Source: Ottelia alismoides (lineage: Eukaryota > Streptophyta > Magnoliopsida > Alismatales > Hydrocharitaceae). From it: a stretch of DNA of 64,000 nt. Location of the stretch: NCBI GenBank assembly GCA_037367405.1, contig JAZKJV010003278.1:1-64000 (forward strand), in the 5' to 3' direction. Shown here piece by piece: positions 44,833 through 57,177 of this stretch. The position numbers and the translations under genes were made by a program. The notes under the pieces were generated by a model. The model saw only the letters and a list, made by a program, of their open reading frames with translations, searched no databases and had not been told where the DNA came from. The stretch's first letter is position 1; every line of letters begins with the position of its first letter.

Positions 44833-45450
44833 ATGCATGTGTGTTGATATCATCAGTCCATTCCGTTGTATGGGTGGCATGTCTGAAGGTGGCATTGTCA
44901 CGGTTAATCCAAGATGGAAGATCATCAGATGTAGGGCAATCCACATGGTTTGTTCGGGTTTCCATATTATTTTCGAATGTCAAGTTAGAATGTGGATTTA
45001 TAAAGTGTTGAATTGTCCCAGCAATATTGTGAGAAGAGAATGAAGTTGTTTGGAATTGGCATCCTGACCGGTCATCAGTTTAAAAGTAGCTTGATCTTCA
45101 AATTGTATGGCGAGATTCCCGCAAATGAAGGATTAACATTTATAGAATGTAAAGGGTTGACTTTATGATCAGAATATAACGGATTGTCGTATGAAGAAGT
45201 GGGGACTTCGGTCATATGAATGACTTTATGATCAGAAAAGGATTGACATTCACAGAGTATACCGGATTCACTTGTGGTTGAGAGTCTCCCATGAATGTTG
45301 GTGGATGGCTGAAGAAGAGGGTTTAGATGATCGGGGTTTGATCAAAAAGAAATAATCTAGTGGGCATTTAAACCAATGGACCGTCATTTTCAAAGGAGAT
45401 GGATGAGCTCACATAATGGATCTTGGTGAAAAACGTGTAAGTGCACATGG
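44833..45450 (-). pseudogene. gag: gag N-terminal remnant of C
   Basis: On the minus strand, directly left of D's right end, a frame is open for about 75 codons from about 45060 (FSSHNIAGTIQHFINPHSN, then WINRDNATFRHATHTTEWTD) and breaks upstream at a TAA. It lies between C's leader and the gag tail at 27829, as expected for gag. A start near ATG 45452 is possible. No domain can be recognised by eye. Confidence 0.5.
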
Positions 45451-46887
45451 TACTCACATACTCAAAAAGAATGAATCAAGAAGGGAGAGTGATGGCACAA
45501 GTGTGCAATTTTTATTATTCAAACTCAGTTCAAATACACCAATGCAAACGCAATACAAGAGTCCAGCCAATTATCTTATTAATTTCAATTGGTGATAAAA
45601 TCAATCGTTAATCCTTTACGCAAGTTGTTAGGAGCCAAAAATTTTCCTAAAGACCATCATGAATTCCTACGGCTAGTTGCATCCACGTTCAACCAGTGTG
45701 GGTGTAAGTACGAACCGTAAAATGGCTACTCGTGTTACTTAAGGATGGTGACAATCGCATTGTCCTTTAACCACCCAATCTGCTAAGGAAGACTGTAGTT
45801 CCCTCATTGAGAAGTAGCTAGTCGTTTTTAAAAGCAGTAGTCTGACTGAATATTCTGGAGCTTGTCTCTATCCTAGTGTTATCCTAGTGTGCACCTCTCA
45901 CTATCGTAGAAAGATAAATGAATCCAAGGATGGGGTTATTCTCCCACAACAATTCTCGATTTGATGATTTAATTAAAGTCGGCCTTGTTTAGCAGTCCCA
46001 ATTTTAAATTAGGAGATTACCTAGAAATTAGATGAGCACAAAATACACATCTACCGTCCAGTCCCAATTTCCTTTAAAGTTTATGTCATAAAACAAGAGG
46101 GGGAAATTGAGAAAAGCCTATGTACGCAAGAAATAATGGTGTATGCTCAATTAGAAGACTTACATTGAGACCCTGTAATCTCCATGTGGGATGCAATACA
46201 AGAATTGAAAATTTATTCTACATAGAATGCAAACTAACAAAACCATACATAGTAGAAAGTTCTATTAGTTGGGAAGAATTTATTGAATTTTTGACTAAAT
46301 TGAATGATATAGAGTGTGTATCAGTTAAGTGTAGTGTGATCCTAGTTCTACAAGCACATGCAAAATAATTCTAGTAGCTTTAATAGCCACAGTGCAGTTC
46401 TAACCTATGAGCCACTCAAGTCGATCCCCATCCTCACCGGAGAGTGAAACAAGCCTGGCACACCATAGAGAAAAAGTTCAAGTCTTGATTACACAGTCGA
46501 GAATCGAAATAGAAGTTGCTGTAAATGAGAAATTATTACAAATAACTAAATAATGCTGAAAATAAATACTAAACTCTATTCTCCCTCATGACTCGACTCG
46601 ATCTTAATTTAATATGCGGCTTTTCAGGAATTGGTGAAGATGCGTCGATTTTGGGAGAAGTCTCTCTACGTATGTCGGGTACCTTGCAAAAAAATAAGAG
46701 GGAAAATGTAAAGAGAGTTGACACAAAAATAAATCAAAAATAAAAGATAGAAAAAATACTAAAAAAGAAATAAATGTTGGAAAATAAAAAAAAGGAAATT
46801 TTTCAGTGAAGGCTTAGGGCTCAAACTACTAAGTGTATGAAAAACCTAATACTAAATTTTCTAGACAATAAACCTAAGCTGTTTGCA
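45451..46887 (-). other. Leader of C
   Basis: Minus-strand sequence homologous to D's leader: around 45700-45760 it reads GTAACACGAGTAGCC and CGTACTTACACCCACACTGG like D 31655-31700. GGGG stem-loop remnant is at 45932-45945, and the possible 5' splice site GCAAG|GTACCC at 46687-46677. No gene. Confidence 0.6.
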
Positions 46888-46905
46888 TCAACGGCAACGT
46901 TGCCA
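46888..46905 (-). promoter_or_regulatory. Primer-binding site of C (decayed tRNA-Asp type)
   Basis: On the minus strand TGGCAACGTTGCCGTTGA lies two bases after the LTR. It keeps the GTTGCCG core; about 14 of 18 positions agree with the tRNA-Asp complement. Confidence 0.7.
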
Positions 46906-46907
46906 TC

Positions 46908-49900
46908 TAATTTATCCGAAAATCCTTGGTTAATTTGCAAAATTAAGAATTAATTATGCACAAATAAAAATATGGTGTTTGTGTTGTAGTCAAGCAATAT
47001 GGATCAATCAAGAAATTACCACTTAATTAATTCATTCATTGAATTTAATCGGAGAGGTTTTTATGTTTATTTAACCTAGACAAGTAACAGGGTCGAACTC
47101 AAGGAGGCTAAGAAACAACCTAGGTTTAAGTCTTTGGTATTTTTAATTCAATTTCTGAATGCATATGAAATGCAGGATGATTTTTAAGGATGAGAAAATT
47201 AATGTCAATGAAACGATCCAAAAAAATACAAAACTTGGTCGAGATGTGAATAATGATGAAACGATTGCACTATAATTTTTTTTTGCAATTTTCTAATGTA
47301 ATAGGAATATTTAATGAATTAAATGGAGCAAATGGTGTGATTCACAATAATTAATTATAATAATATTAAACCTATTCATTTCCAGGAAATAAAATTGCAC
47401 GAGATATATGACTGAGTGATTTATCTCAAAAAAATCCCAAATCCTAAAAATGTGGAGTTTAATACTTATAAAAAAAATATTGAAATACACAAAATGATTT
47501 TTATATAGCAAATGATGCATGTAAATTAAATTCGTTTTGGATACAATGTAACTATAATTAATTCAAGTATCTGTGAATATTTGGTAATTTTCTAAGTAGT
47601 GATTCATTTAATATGATTTTCCAAATATAAAACTAGCTAAAATACATAAATTTTCACTAGAATAATTATTAATAAATAAGCAAACAATATAAAATTATAA
47701 AGAGTATGCTACAATGTAGAGAATTAACTACAGAATAAAAGTGTTGTTTTTGAATGATTAAGATGCGAAGATAATGTTCAAAATACTATTTGTAATAAAT
47801 AATAGAACAGAAATGATGAAAAAGCACCTACACGAAATTACCTAAACCCTTAAGGGGTTTCTGCAAATTCCCAAGATGCCACGTACATAGCATGTGACCC
47901 TTTAATGGTGGGGGTATCGGTTGTGAATTGGCCGATCTCCAGTGGGTTCAGTACAGGAGTCCCCTCCCGCACGTGCGTCTCACGTGGGAGGGTCTCGGGC
48001 TGTGTGCCCTACCTTGGGTTGCAGGCAGCTGGAGGAGACGAGATGAGGACTTGGAGTTGGAGTCGAGTAGAGATGGTCTTGTACCTTCAAGGATGAAGGT
48101 CAAAGTGGTGGAGTTTGGTCGGAGCGATGATCTTTGAAGAACCAGCAAGTCTATTCTTCAATGTCGGAGGGGATGAACCGAGAGGTCGATTGAAGATGTA
48201 TGCAGCGACAAATGTCAAAGGTGAGGTAGCTTGAGATTACTGGAGATGAAGTTGAAGCCTCGAATCCAAAGTGCGATGTCGATGGAGATCTGGGACCTGT
48301 GGCAGGAGCACCTGGAGGTGGTGGCCGCACTTGGTGTTGTAGAGGATGAAGGTGTCTAGCCTTGTCAAGGAAAGAAATTGAAACGAGAAGGAACCTAGAT
48401 GGCGGATCTATAGTGGCGGTCAAATCGATGATGACGGAGAGGGAGAGTGATCGTGGGGGACATCGAAATATCAGGAGCGAGGGAATGCGGTGATGACTAG
48501 AGAATAATAAGGGTAGGGACGAGGGTATCTAGTGGTTGCTCAAAGACCTTGGGATGCGACCGAAGTGGAAGAAAACAATAAGGAGGTGTTGCAATGAGGT
48601 TATGGAGCCTAAGATCTCACCACAAGAACGAAGGGTTGCTGGTGACGATGAGGGATGAGGTGTTGTCACCGCCTCGATGGGTCCCTGTGCTCCTTCTCTT
48701 CTACTATAGGATATTAATGGATGAATCAATGGAGGCGAGGGGAGGACGTTCTTTATAGCGATGGAGAGGCGGCGACTAATTGGAAGGCAGCACGATTGAA
48801 TGGTGATGGTGGCGACCGACTGTTGATGGAAAGAGATCGGAGATGGAGATCGAGTGAGAGCGATGACCAACCATAATTCGCTACAGAGCAAAAGAGGAAA
48901 GGGTGTCGGTGGAACTGAGGGGAAGATAGAGAGAGTAGTGGTCTCCTGATCGGACGACCACAAATGTGCATGTGTCATTTAATTTTTTATTTTTGTCTTT
49001 ATTATTTTTTGAAAATTTATATAAATAATAAACAAAATATAAATGCGAAAATTGAGTGACACGTGGTGGCTCTAGGAAATAAACAAAATATAAATTTTAA
49101 AAATAAAAATTAAATGAAAAATAGAAAAGAAACACAAACGACCTCGATTTAAAAAAAATTCTTCACAAAATTGCTCATCTCGATGAGATCTACAACTTTC
49201 ATCAAGAGTCCAAAATCAAAATAGGTCATTTGCATAAAGTAGTATTTTTTAGTGTACTCCATGTACCTAGAACATGTGATTTTTAGGTTTTGTAATTCGT
49301 TTTATCATTTTTAAATAAGATAAAAATCGGAAAAAAATACTAAAAAATAAAAACAAACATATACACATCACTCTAATTTTTTGGATTTTAATTAATTAAA
49401 GAAGGGATAAATAAAATAAAGTACGATAAAGACGACTTTTGTACATATTGTTAGTAAACATTCAAACTCTTCTTTGATTTTGGTTTTATTTTAGATTTGG
49501 ATTTTTACACATATTAATAATTTTTTGTCAAAGAAAGTAAATGAAAAATAAATAAAATAAAAAGAATCAAATATGTACATAAAATAATAGGTCAAATCAG
49601 GTAAAATATACAATGCACAAAAAAGTCTCAAAACCCAACATTCACATATGTGCTCCGATTCACTTGAACTTGGTCTTCTTTTGAAGCTAATTGAAGTGCA
49701 TTATTTCAAAAGTGAGCTGGATCAAATCAGAAACTGTATGTGGAAGATATCAGTGTATCAGTCTGATCATCCTAAAATTAGGGTTTGGGTTTCTGGTACA
49801 GTTATTTTTGTTAGTGATTTTTTTGTATTTTTATTCTTGTTATTAACATGTACACAATGAAGATGATTTCAGGTGATTTGGAGTTAGCATGAATTAATTG

Positions 49901-50092
49901 AAAATTGGGGGATTTAGCTTATTGTATAGATCAATTGGGCTGAGATTTTTGGCCTCTTATTTTATGCAATTATGCATGATGAAATGCGATTATTATTTAT
50001 ATATGCATGAATGTTAATTATGAAAGATAACTGAGTTTTAGGTAATTGAGCTTAATTAATCTCTTTTAAAGTGGTGAATCACATTTCATTGA
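46908..50092 (-). repeat. 5' LTR of element C
   Basis: Partner of 20684-23909. On the minus strand it starts near 50092 (the start palindrome is decayed, with ...GTGATTCAC retained) and ends next to the PBS. The GC-rich block is at about 47880-48970. Ends are certain to within a few bases. Confidence 0.85.
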
Positions 50093-50976
50093 TCGACAAG
50101 GAATAAAGGGAGATAGGACAGAAGAAATGCACTGAAAACATAATTAAAAGCCTAAGTATGTTTGCTCAAATATTACATTTTTTGACCTATTTTATTTTAT
50201 TATTTTTATACCTTAAATAATAAAACCCTCTACACAAATATTATAGAAAAAATACAAAATTTATATTGTTTAAAAAAAGCTTAGTGGCTCGAAACACACA
50301 AATAAAAAGCCAAAATAAATACATTGTAGACCTATATATTCTCATAATGTATCAAAATTGATCAAAATTGCCTTTAATCGTATGCAAAATTTAATAAGCT
50401 ATTTTGGTTTCATTCAATTTGCAGTTAAGATGCAAAATTTAGGTTATGGACCCCCCTTTGTGCAATATACAGGTATATTATATTCAACATATTAATTATT
50501 TATGTTTTACCTTATTCTATTTTTATAAAATAGCATATATTATTTGAAACATATGTAAGATAATTACATTGAAATAAAACCATTAAATAAAATCAAAATA
50601 AATCAATTACTTTCATACATAAATAATGTATACATATATATACATATATTATGTATATACATAATTAATTATGTGTACATATAAATTCAAAAAAATGCAA
50701 TAGAAATACCTAAATGTGTATTAAATAAATTTAAAATATATAAACTACATGTATATAATATTAAAATATATAATACAAATTAAAAATAAAAATATTAAAA
50801 TACATGTATTTTACCTACGTTTATACTTGTAAATATTAACTTACAACAAATAACCTTGAATAAATAAATAAATATGGACATAAAATACTACATTATATTA
50901 CAAACATTTTTTATATTTTAATAAAAATATTTGTTTATTATTTGTTATTGATTTTATATTGCCTTAAATTTTTCTG

Positions 50977-50996
50977 GTTGGTCTACGTAGACCAAC
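50977..50996. promoter_or_regulatory. Perfect 20-bp palindrome in A's LTR
   Basis: GTTGGTCTACGTAGACCAAC sits at the AT/GC transition, 237 bp before the TATA box. It is in the same position as the W-box palindromes of B and D, and includes the TTGG/CCAA core with a central TACGTA. Confidence 0.55.
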
Positions 50997-51232
50997 AAGA
51001 TTAATCCCCATGTTAACTAGAGTCAACTAACTCCCTTCTCTCTTTCTCGAGCTTTGAAGTGTAAGAACCTATCTTTTCATCCTTTTTTCCTGCTCGAGGC
51101 CATGATGATCTACTAGACATGCTGCCTGATTTGTGGAGACTGGATCTCATTATTCATGCCATCCCTTGAGATCTTATCGATCTCCCTCGATCTGTGCAAC
51201 ATCTCAGCTGCAAGCCACCTCCTCATTCAGCT

Positions 51233-51238
51233 TATAAA
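51233..51238 (+). promoter_or_regulatory. Candidate TATA box of A 3' LTR
   Basis: TTCAGCTTATAAATTGAGCTCC lies downstream of the palindrome, as in B and D. Confidence 0.5.
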
Positions 51239-51421
51239 TTGAGCTCCTTCACCCCAAATCCAATTTTGATCCCTCTTTGTCAAGTCATAACCCCTTAGAT
51301 CCCTTGGAACTTCTTCCCCTTGGTAACAGCAAGAGGTTGGATGGATTTGCAGCGAGGAGGATTCTAGGAGGAGGTGATACATATCCATCACCGGAGCTCT
51401 ATCGGTTTGTTTTGCTCCCTT

Positions 51422-51449
51422 CCCCCCCCCCTCCCCCCCCCCCCCCCCC
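51422..51449 (+). repeat. Poly-C tract (C10-T-C17)
   Basis: Near-homopolymer in the GC-rich block of A's LTR. It could fold into an i-motif, with the G-rich complement able to form a quadruplex. Its exact length is prone to sequencing error. Confidence 0.7.
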
Positions 51450-52370
51450 GTGCGCGGCTAAGTCGTAAGTCGAGGCCTTTCTTTGTTGTTCTTAGTTAAT
51501 ATTTAGGTTCTTCTTTTAGTTTTCGCCTTCAATTTCCATTTTAATCGTGGTATTAGGACCAATTTCCAAAAACTCGAATTAGCATGGAACTAGAGCTCCA
51601 TGCCAAATCATCGTGACTCGGACTATTAATCCGCCCCAAATTTCACCCACTCCATTCCCCTACGCATTCTCCCACCGATCCCCCATCTGTTTAATTGTGT
51701 TCCTCTATGGATCAGGCAAATCAGAGCTCAACCCTCCCCCTTCACCGGATCTTTACCATCTTCATCCATTATGCTGCTATCACCTTTATCCTTTGTTGAT
51801 GTTATAGCCCTTGAGCCCCAGAATATTTTGATGCAGGTATCATGCATCAGAGACCCGTGAGGAGCCAAGAAGAAACAATGAACAAGCTCCAAGTCACCTG
51901 AAGCCAACCAGACTTCCAGATATGTCATTGAGGCATCTGAGTTTCATCTGAAGGCACCTGCAAAAGCAGAGGAGCTCCAGGAAGCCATACCACCAGTCAG
52001 ATCAAGGATCTGTCGTCAAAGCACAGAGAAAAGCTCGATCGAAGCTTGTCGAACATGTGTTCTTCAACAGTTCTTCATCATCCCCTCTTATCCGTCTGAT
52101 CAAGCAAATGACCTAGATCTAATATGGGTCGTCTAGTTTATTCGAAGGTGTACTCAATCAGAGACATCCGATAGTCCATGTGGAATGTAGCTAGCGGCTA
52201 AATTAAAGTGATTTAAGTGGGGTAATATGCATAGAACCTCCTCCATTTTGTTGTATTTCGAAAAAAGTATTGTAAATATTAGGTTCAAAAATTTGTGGAC
52301 AAATTGCATATGAACCTCTAGGCGTTTTGATTTTTGCATTTTAATAATTTTCTAAGTCACCTCACATGGT

Positions 52371-55300
52371 GATGAATGTGAGATCTTCCTTTTTAGTAAT
52401 AGGGAATTGTTGTTGCACAGGAGGCAAATTTCGATCAAATAAAGAACCACACCGTCGAATATGTGGAAATTATTTTACTTGTCAAGTATACCAAGGTCGA
52501 ACACAGGGACACGAGCCTCTTTGTCTATTGATTGGAATTTATTGATAGTAATGTGTGAGCATCTTCTAATTTTAGGTCTTCATGCAGATGCGATACAAAT
52601 AAAATATGCATACAAAATAATATAAAAATGATGTATGAAAGAGATTCAATTTTTATTTGATATTTCAAATCAATTATATGATGATGCATGAACATCATGC
52701 ATGATTGATGGGATGCAAGACAAATTCCCAACCAAATATATATCAATGAGCATATGTTATGCTTTGAATTCAGAGTCAAATCAAGCAAGAAAATCAACAA
52801 CAAATATCTATTAATGGTAAGGATTTATAGATCACGAGACATTGTATGCCATAAAAAATCTACATATTCAATTTAGTATCAAATTAAGAATTAAAACAAG
52901 CCATTAGATAGAGAATCAAGTAAGCTTCAAAACAGCACTAGAATCATGCAATTCGGACTCAAGATGCTCAAGATAAGCTAAAAACAGTACAATGGCATAA
53001 ATGTCATAAAAATAAAAGGAAAATAAAGATAAATATGTTAAATCGGTCCTTGGAGGGACCCATTTGCAATTAGCAAACTCGACGGGGCCCATCTGTAATT
53101 TCTCCATTGCATACAGGGGATTTTTGTAATTTCCAAAAGTTACAAAGGTGTCCCTGTAAGATACCCAGGCGCACACATGAGGTACGTTCCAGGGGACCAA
53201 AATGTAATATTATAAAACCACAAGGTCTTTACTGTAAAATACCCTTGCCCTTACATGTTGGGCATGTGAGGGACCAGGTTCGGAGGATACTTAGCTCGGA
53301 TGGCACGTGGCATGTCTAGACAGCTTCATAATATGGCTCGTATCGCCCGAGCCTGTAGGTCTGGCGTAGCTTATGTGGCTCTATAAGGGTCATTGGATGG
53401 CCACCGCAGAGGTGCCATCGAATGGCACCTGCTCTTCATCTCTGCTGGAAGAGAAACGTCGTAGTTGGAACTCGGGTGAGTCCGCCTGAGCTCCTCCGAT
53501 CTCCCCCTTGCACGTACGAGGTCCATGGACCTCCGCGGACACCAGGAAAAGATGGTGGGTGATCAACGGAGCGGTGAGGTTTGCTGTAGAGGTCGGACCG
53601 GTGACGCCCTTGATCGAAGACAGTGCCGGAACTCCGACCATTAAACATAATGTACCTACAATTGTTAGTGGTAGCTGAAGCAGGGTGTTTGCTTGAGGTT
53701 TGTGAGGTGGAGTGGAGGTCCAACGAAGGCAGAGGGAGTGGGGGACCTGGCTTCAGCTCTGGCAGTCCCGAGATGAAATGGGGTAGGGTGATCGGGGCTC
53801 TGGAGAAGGGGGAAAGGTGATCGGAGGGGCTGGTGTGAATGTTGGTTGAGTGGAAGAGCTAAGTGGGTTGTTAGGCGAAGGTGATATGCATTGTGGAAGT
53901 GGGATTGATTCTAAGAAATCGAAGAGGAATGAGAGATAGGGAGATACCTGGTGATCGAAGAGGGTCATCGGTGGAGGTAGTGGTCTTTGTCTGAGGTCCC
54001 TAAGGTCCTTTGGTTGTCGTTCGACATGCTCGGCCTGAGCATGGGGCTCAACAACCCTAGGGCAGCCGCGACATGGTCAAAAGATCATGGGTCAACACTA
54101 AGGGATGAGGTCATCTTCGCCTCCAAGCTCCAACCTCTCTCTGTCACAGAGAAGTCGAGGGTAGCTGGGCCTATGCCCTGGGATTGGTGAACGGGGTTTA
54201 ACGGAGGCAGAGGAGAAGGATTTATAAGTGGAGGAGCTGACAGTTTCAGATGGTGGAGAGAGGTTTTGAACGGCAAATGAAGGGTGTGGGGAGCGATAGT
54301 GAGGGTGCTAGGGTTACGCGAAGAACAATAAGGAGGTAATGGCTACAAGGGGCGGCCATTAAGGAGAGGAGAGATGTGGTAGTGGCGGAGCTAAAATGGA
54401 AAGGGGGTGGTGGAGTCGCGTGGCATAATGCTAGGGGAAGGGGATGCTTGAGGTAGGGGATGAAGTCCTAGCCATTGGATCTCACAGTCTAACGGCTAAG
54501 ATTGGGGCACGGATGAAGGGTCTGGATCAGATCCTTTGATCTTATCGAGTGGCGGAGAGTAACGCATGGGAGAATGGTTTAGATGAGATCTAGTGATCTC
54601 ATCCAATGGTGACTATGGGAGGGTTGTCGTGGAAGTGGAGATGGCATTGGATGCTACGGCATCCAACGGCTCAGAACGAGGCAAAAAGCATTGGTTGATA
54701 TCAGATCTCAGAGAAGATCTGATGGATAAAAGCAAAGCAGGGGTGGACGGTCGAGATTGATGCAGGAAAAGGGGCACCCAACAGCTAATAGAGAAGTCAG
54801 GTGAAATGGAGCGAGGGTGGGTTGTAGGATGCGAGGGAGATCATGCGGTCAAGGAAGGGATCTGTGGCACGCAGGAGGCGTCAAGGTGGTGTCCACTGTA
54901 TCATAAGATCCAATTTCTACGATTGGGGCGTGAAGCGATGAGGGAGATCTAATCAAGGATGTGATCAAGGGGCAGGGGCGATACACGAGGGAGCGGTTAG
55001 GATACGATCAGAGGTCTGATCCGATAGTGGAGAGAGAAGGTGGCAGTGGACGGCCAGATGGAGGTGGGGGATTAAGATCTAGCGACTCAAAGAGATGCCG
55101 GGTGGTGAGAGGAGGAGTGGGCCATGTGAGCATCCTAGAGGGTGCCTCGTGGCCACTCCAGAAAATTCAGAAAATAATAAAACGAAGATAAATCTAAAAG
55201 AAATAGTTAGAGACAAAATTAGGAACAAAAATCAAAACATGAAAGTTGTAGATTTCGATGAGATCTACAAGTTTCATGTTGGACAAAAAGTCAAAAGAGG

Positions 55301-55638
55301 TCATTTGTACATAAGTGTACTTTTGGGACATTTTTAATGAGATAAAAACACTGCATTTGGATTTGAGTTTTTTTATATCTTTTAAAGGCCAAAACAAATA
55401 TAGAAAATAGTTAATCTAATTTTTATGGGATTTAATAAAATAGAAAAACAAGAAAAAGGTTAATTAATAAAATACAATAAATAGAGTTAGTTAATTAGAG
55501 TTATTTATAGGCTAATTATACACAATTTATATACAATATAATACAAGATAATAATAATGAAATGTTAGTGATTTTTATTTAATTGTTTAAGCTTGGGGAT
55601 TAATAATTGGATATTAGCCTGATGAATCTGAGTGCCTA
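52371..55638 (-). repeat. 3' LTR of element E
   Basis: In plus coordinates it starts TGATGAATGTGAGATC (the LTR's 3' end) and finishes ...GATGAATCTGAGTGCCTA (the LTR's 5' start, TG decayed to TA). Segment 52371-54200 repeats at 57178-58993, e.g. TTAGTAATAGGGAATTGTTG at 52393 and TTAGTAATGGGGAATTGTTG at 57203. GGWCC-periodic module at about 53040-53260, GC-rich block to about 55160. A possible TATA on the minus strand (CTTATAGAG) lies near 53380. Confidence 0.8.
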
Positions 55639-55652
55639 CCCCTATACTTAAA
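55639..55652 (-). promoter_or_regulatory. Polypurine tract of E
   Basis: Minus strand TTTAAGTATAGGGG next to the LTR start. Same motif as A's PPT and as the hairpin right arms. Confidence 0.75.
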
Positions 55653-57157
55653 CTATGCTCATCCTCGGGAATCTAAGGAATGAAGGAGTCAGATTAATTC
55701 TTGATAGTGCATGTGAAAATTTCAAGGCTCAAATCGTTCGAGTCCCTTAATTTGAGTGATCATAAAATTCTGGGCTCAACCAAGCTCTAGTCAAAAGGAA
55801 TCGAACTTCTCTAATTATTAAACTCTCTATTTGTACATAAAATATAAGGACATGGAATTTAGTGTACTACAATCATGAGAGTCGAGTCGGGACATCACCC
55901 AAAATACCAGTCAAGGAGACTCTCCTTTAGAGCTAGTCCTCAACACTAGGGAATAAGTCTATTCTTGCTTCAATAAACTGTCTCATTAGTTCGTCAAACT
56001 TGAAAGTGTGTATGAACGGCCAGATGATGGGGGCATAAGATTGTGTCTATTTTTCTCTCCCTCACATTGGAACAAGGGGGCTCTTGAGTGCCTTATCACT
56101 CAACACTTGTATTTTTTTTATTTGTTGATCAATGTGCCCATCAAGAGAATTTGGAGTTGTTTGCACTTGTTTTCTTGGAATACATCGGGTTGTGTCTCTT
56201 TTGAGTATTTAAGATACCTTTGACACCCGGACTGGTATCACTATACGATGCAGAGCCTTTTATGGTGTCAGCCCGACTACTTGGTCATAATTGCGTTTGG
56301 TCCAAGTGGACACTTTAAAAATGTTTGGGAGCGCTTGCCTTAGGTGGAAGCTCATAGAATTTGACTTTGTAATGATTGATTTTTTCTTTGAATATTTCTT
56401 TCTTTTCTTTTATTTTTGGCTAACTCCACTACTTCTACCAAGAGTTGGCGCACACTGATCAACAATTAAGTATGTTTCATCACACCCTGGCACATAGGTA
56501 GATATCAAAGATAGCATGTGAAATTGTTCACATACTGGCTAGGATTTTGCTGACACTCAGGTTTCTTGAAGCCTTCATTTAACTTTATCCCATCTTCGAG
56601 CATCATTAGATCGGGTCTAAACTCAAATCACCAGTCCTAGTTCCTCAAGTGATAACTCAACTCATCTCATCAATCATGTAGTTGTGAATGTGTTGAGCTG
56701 ATTATATTCTTTAAAAGGTAGAGAAGAAGAGTGCAATATAGCGCTTAGATTTTCAAACTAGGAAGTGTCTGGGAGTGTGCGTGTGTGTTTTCCTTTTTTT
56801 CTTTTTTTTACACATGCGAACCCTCAAATGAGAGCCGCTAAAAATGCACATGCTACAATATTTTTTTCTTTTTTTACAAGAAATTCATGAATGAAGAGCT
56901 GATTAATGTTCCTTGAATCCTTCTTCTTTTCTTTTACAACTCCTCGTAGCGGGAGCTCCCAACTCCATGCCTCCATAGATCTCAAGCATCCTCGATCTCC
57001 ATTGGCCCTACCACAAAAGAAATTGTTAGAAAAATATCACAAAATTTAATAAACACAATGATGTGAAAATAATATAGTGAGAAGGCCTGAAAATTATGAA
57101 AATATTCACATCAAAAATAATTCAATAAAATTTGACAATAAATATAGGTGAGTCGTG
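55653..57157 (-). other. Non-coding interior of E
   Basis: No gag-pol similarity in any frame; the longest frame (56008-56223, plus strand, 71 codons) lacks support. A segment near 55730-55790 recalls the conserved 3' domain in reverse. The rest is not recognised. Confidence 0.6.
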
Positions 57158-57175
57158 TCCCTGGCAATGACGTCA
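57158..57175 (-). promoter_or_regulatory. Primer-binding site of E (tRNA-Asp type)
   Basis: Minus strand TGACGTCATTGCCAGGGA, two bases from the 5' LTR end. It differs from B's PBS at three positions, all of the kind expected from C-to-T decay. Confidence 0.8.
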
Positions 57176-57177
57176 TT

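Larger units (their letters stand above)
20684..50092 (-). mobile_element. Element C: Athila-like retrotransposon, minus strand, internally deleted and split by D
   Basis: On the minus strand the order is: 5' LTR 50092-46908, PBS 46905-46888, leader to about 45450, gag remnant 45450-44833, element D (excluded), gag/linker 27829-27341, protease 27340-26829, acidic segment 26285-25824, 3' noncoding region, PPT 23922-23910, 3' LTR 23909-20684. RT, RNase H and integrase are missing between about 25824 and 25300. Without D the element is about 12.4 kb. Flanks CTGAC (20679-20683) and TCGAC (50093-50097) look like a target duplication that has since changed at two positions. The host sequence on both sides is A's LTR: D's LTR reads CATGATCGACAAGGAATAAAG at this spot. 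Confidence 0.85.
50093..52370 (+). repeat. 3' LTR of element A, second part
   Basis: It resumes A's LTR after C: ACAAGGAATAAAGGGAGATAG equals the D LTR text at 28076-28096. Contents: AT-rich zone to 50960, perfect 20-bp palindrome at 50977-50996, TATAAA at 51233-51238, GC-rich block to about 52100 with poly-C 51422-51449, then AT-rich sequence. It is cut at 52370 by element E; the rest would lie right of the window. Long frames such as 51277-51468 are not supported. Confidence 0.8.

Noticed and set aside
27825..44837. Exact target-site duplication for element D
   Set aside because: TGCGA (left) and ATGCA (right) do not match; termini have decayed, so no duplication can be claimed.
47905..48978. 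Overlapping frames on both strands in C's 5' LTR (and 22101-22814 in the 3' LTR)
   Set aside because: Not conserved between the two LTRs of C and without recognisable domains.
52916..54276. Frames in E's LTR (also 58189-58640)
   Set aside because: The two LTR copies do not keep the same frames beyond short stretches; no domain is visible.
56008..56223. 71-codon frame inside E
   Set aside because: No similarity to gag or pol, and it lies antisense to the element.
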